6,488 nt of DNA from positions 1-6,488 of the forward strand of contig JAFDAT010000201.1 of assembly GCA_019313725.1 (NCBI GenBank). Reading direction: 5' to 3'. Shown piece by piece: positions 5,445 through 6,488 of the stretch. Under the pieces are notes generated by a model. It had not been told where the DNA came from and did not search any database. It was given only the letters and a program-made list of their open reading frames with translations. The translations under genes were made by a program, and so were the position numbers. The first letter of the stretch is position 1. Each line of letters begins with the position of its first letter. This DNA comes from Deltaproteobacteria bacterium. Its GTDB lineage: Bacteria > Desulfobacterota > Desulfobacteria > Desulfobacterales > B30-G6.

Positions 5445-6101
5445 TTGAAAATATACGCCGTTGCAGACATACACGCCAAAACCAGACGTCTGAATCATAT
5501 CGTCGCCAACGTCAACCGGTTATCTCCGGATCTCGTCGTCATCGCAGGGGATCTTACCAACTACCTCTCTTCCCCGTTCGTTGTTGAGCGCCTTGGCAAA
5601 CTGCCGGTTCCTGTTTTTGCCATCCGGGGCAATACCGACCGCAAAGTGGTAAGCCGTCAGATTGAACGCAATGCAGGCATTTTTACAGGGTATCTTCCGC
5701 AGACAGCTCACCGACCGTTCTCCGTTGCAGGCCTGGATGGAACTCTACCCATACCTTTTCGTTCACGAATCCGGCTGAATGAGACTAAAATTTTAAACCG
5801 CATCGCCCCCCTGGTAAACCGGGAGACCATTCTGGTGGTGCACACGCCGCCCTGGGGTATTTTGGATGAAGTGATGGGAAAATACCACGCCGGGAGTAAA
5901 AACCTGCTCAAATTTATCCAGCACAAACAGCCTCCCGTAGTCCTGTGCGGACATATCCACGAACGGCCGGGCCTCAAACAACTGGGAAAAACGTGTATCG
6001 TCAACTGTACAATGGGGCATGGAAGCAGGGGCGCGGTCATCCATCTCAACCCAAAGAATCTGTACGCTTCGGATGTTGAAGTTTTACACCGTCATCCTTA
6101 A
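5445..6101 (+). CDS. Calcineurin-like metallophosphoesterase
   Basis: This 218-residue cytosolic protein (TTG start read as Met) carries the full two-metal calcineurin-type motif set: DIH (Asp8, His10), AGDLT (Asp36), GNTD (Asn63, Asp65) in place of the common GNHE, HTPP (His133) and CGHIHE (His170, His172). Such enzymes hydrolyse phosphomonoesters or phosphodiesters, including cyclic nucleotides in Icc/CpdA relatives. The compact form with a GN-x-D motif best fits the 'Icc-related predicted phosphoesterase' group, whose substrates are mostly unknown. There is no signal peptide or membrane segment. If the ATG at 5394 were used the protein would have 235 residues with an N-terminal extension rich in Arg and Asn. 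The gene ends 61 bases before rdgB on the same strand. A promoter-like sequence in that gap suggests rdgB can be transcribed separately, and no terminator hairpin was found between them. Confidence 0.88.
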   Translation: MKIYAVADIHAKTRRLNHIVANVNRLSPDLVVIAGDLTNYLSSPFVVERLGKLPVPVFAIRGNTDRKVVSRQIERNAGIFTGYLPQTAHRPFSVAGLDGTLPIPFRSRIRLNETKILNRIAPLVNRETILVVHTPPWGILDEVMGKYHAGSKNLLKFIQHKQPPVVLCGHIHERPGLKQLGKTCIVNCTMGHGSRGAVIHLNPKNLYASDVEVLHRHP

Positions 6102-6126
6102 GATTGCGGTTTAAAAAAGTAACGAC

Positions 6127-6155
6127 TTGACAATCATAAGGTATTATATTATTTA
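6127..6155 (+). promoter_or_regulatory. Candidate promoter for rdgB
   Basis: Perfect TTGACA (6127-6132) is followed after 17 bases by TATTTA (6150-6155, 3 of 6) within an A/T-only stretch (6142-6157). The implied transcript start would fall at or next to ATG 6163, giving almost no leader. Only AAAG (6155-6158) resembles a Shine-Dalgarno sequence. The -10 assignment is weak, because other T/A hexamers nearby leave spacers that are too short. Confidence 0.4.
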
Positions 6156-6162
6156 AAGATAC

Positions 6163-6488
6163 ATGCAAAAAAGTAACCTGATACCCATCGTTATTGCCAC
6201 CCGAAACCAGGGAAAAACCGCTGAGATACGTGATCTGTTGAAGGGCTTTCCCATCCTGATCAAAAATCTGGACGATTTCGGCCCGATTCCCGAGGTGGAA
6301 GAGGATGGCGAGACATTCGAAGAAAAAGAAAAAAAAAAAGCGAGTTTTACAGCCAGGATTCTGGGCGTTCCGGCGCTGGCAGATGATTCCGGTCTTTTAA
6401 TCGATGCCCTGGACGGCGCACCGGGCGTTCATTCAGCCCGTTTCGCGGGCCCGGATGCAACGGACCAGGAACGTTGCCGGAAGCTACT
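6163..6488 (+). CDS. rdgB: RdgB/HAM1 inosine/xanthosine triphosphate pyrophosphatase, 5' part
   Basis: The enzyme hydrolyses ITP, dITP and XTP to the monophosphate and pyrophosphate, keeping deaminated purines out of nucleic acids. The window covers 108 codons, a little over half of the roughly 200 residues usual for the family; the rest lies beyond the right edge. Visible motifs are IATRNQGKTAEIR (11-23, the substrate-binding T/S-x-N-x-x-K loop), EVEEDGETF (44-52) with a metal-binding acidic residue, ADDSGL (73-78) containing the catalytic aspartate, and PGVHSARFAG (87-96). ATG 6163 is the only start that precedes the conserved beta strand. One oddity is that the family's conserved FEENA-type segment reads FEEKEKKKA (52-60), encoded partly by an A11 tract. 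The reading frame is intact on both sides of it. The rightward neighbour upstream is the metallophosphoesterase gene. Confidence 0.93.
   Translation, partial: MQKSNLIPIVIATRNQGKTAEIRDLLKGFPILIKNLDDFGPIPEVEEDGETFEEKEKKKASFTARILGVPALADDSGLLIDALDGAPGVHSARFAGPDATDQERCRKL
6329..6339 (+). repeat. A11 homopolymer inside rdgB
   Basis: Eleven consecutive A residues code for Lys-Lys-Lys plus parts of adjoining codons at residues 56-59 of RdgB. Tracts of this length are prone to polymerase slippage. As given, the frame is maintained. Confidence 0.9.

Noticed and set aside
1..6488. CRISPR array, tRNA, mobile element, toxin-antitoxin or defence island
   Set aside because: No regularly spaced direct repeats, tRNA-like cloverleaf, transposase/integrase motifs or paired small toxin/antitoxin frames were found on either strand.

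Overview
The window looks like ordinary bacterial chromosome of moderate GC content with short intergenic gaps. The style is that of a Gram-negative bacterium. From memory, the DHH-family protein and the RdgB sequence resemble those of sulfate-reducing Desulfobacterota (formerly Deltaproteobacteria). That placement is an inference; no database search was possible. No tRNA or rRNA genes, insertion sequences, prophage genes or CRISPR arrays were seen.

Layout. The left third (1-2236) is read leftwards. It holds a small protein cut by the window edge, a low-specificity L-threonine aldolase (ltaE) and a single-pass membrane protein of unknown function. A 221-base AT-rich divergent region (2237-2457) separates these from a rightward pair (2458-4530): a DHH-family phosphoesterase with an arginine-rich repeat tail, and a metallo-beta-lactamase-fold hydrolase whose Shine-Dalgarno sequence overlaps the upstream stop codon. 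A 67-base convergent gap follows. Next is a leftward short-chain dehydrogenase (4598-5359), divergent from a rightward calcineurin-type metallophosphoesterase that probably starts at TTG 5445. The window ends inside rdgB, an inosine/xanthosine triphosphate pyrophosphatase gene.

How the genes fit together. Three proteins on the right-hand plus strand are metal-dependent hydrolases or nucleotide-handling enzymes (DHH, calcineurin-like, RdgB), and a fourth is the MBL hydrolase. Only the DHH/MBL pair is clearly arranged as one transcription and translation unit. ltaE and the small downstream gene are probably co-transcribed. The remaining adjacency looks like housekeeping synteny rather than a dedicated system.

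Most unusual points: six-residue (D/E)RR repeats ending the DHH protein; a perfect 9-bp-arm inverted repeat between the membrane protein gene and ltaE; and an A11 tract in rdgB where the family normally has a conserved Asn-Ala. No convincing novel defence or mobile system was found.
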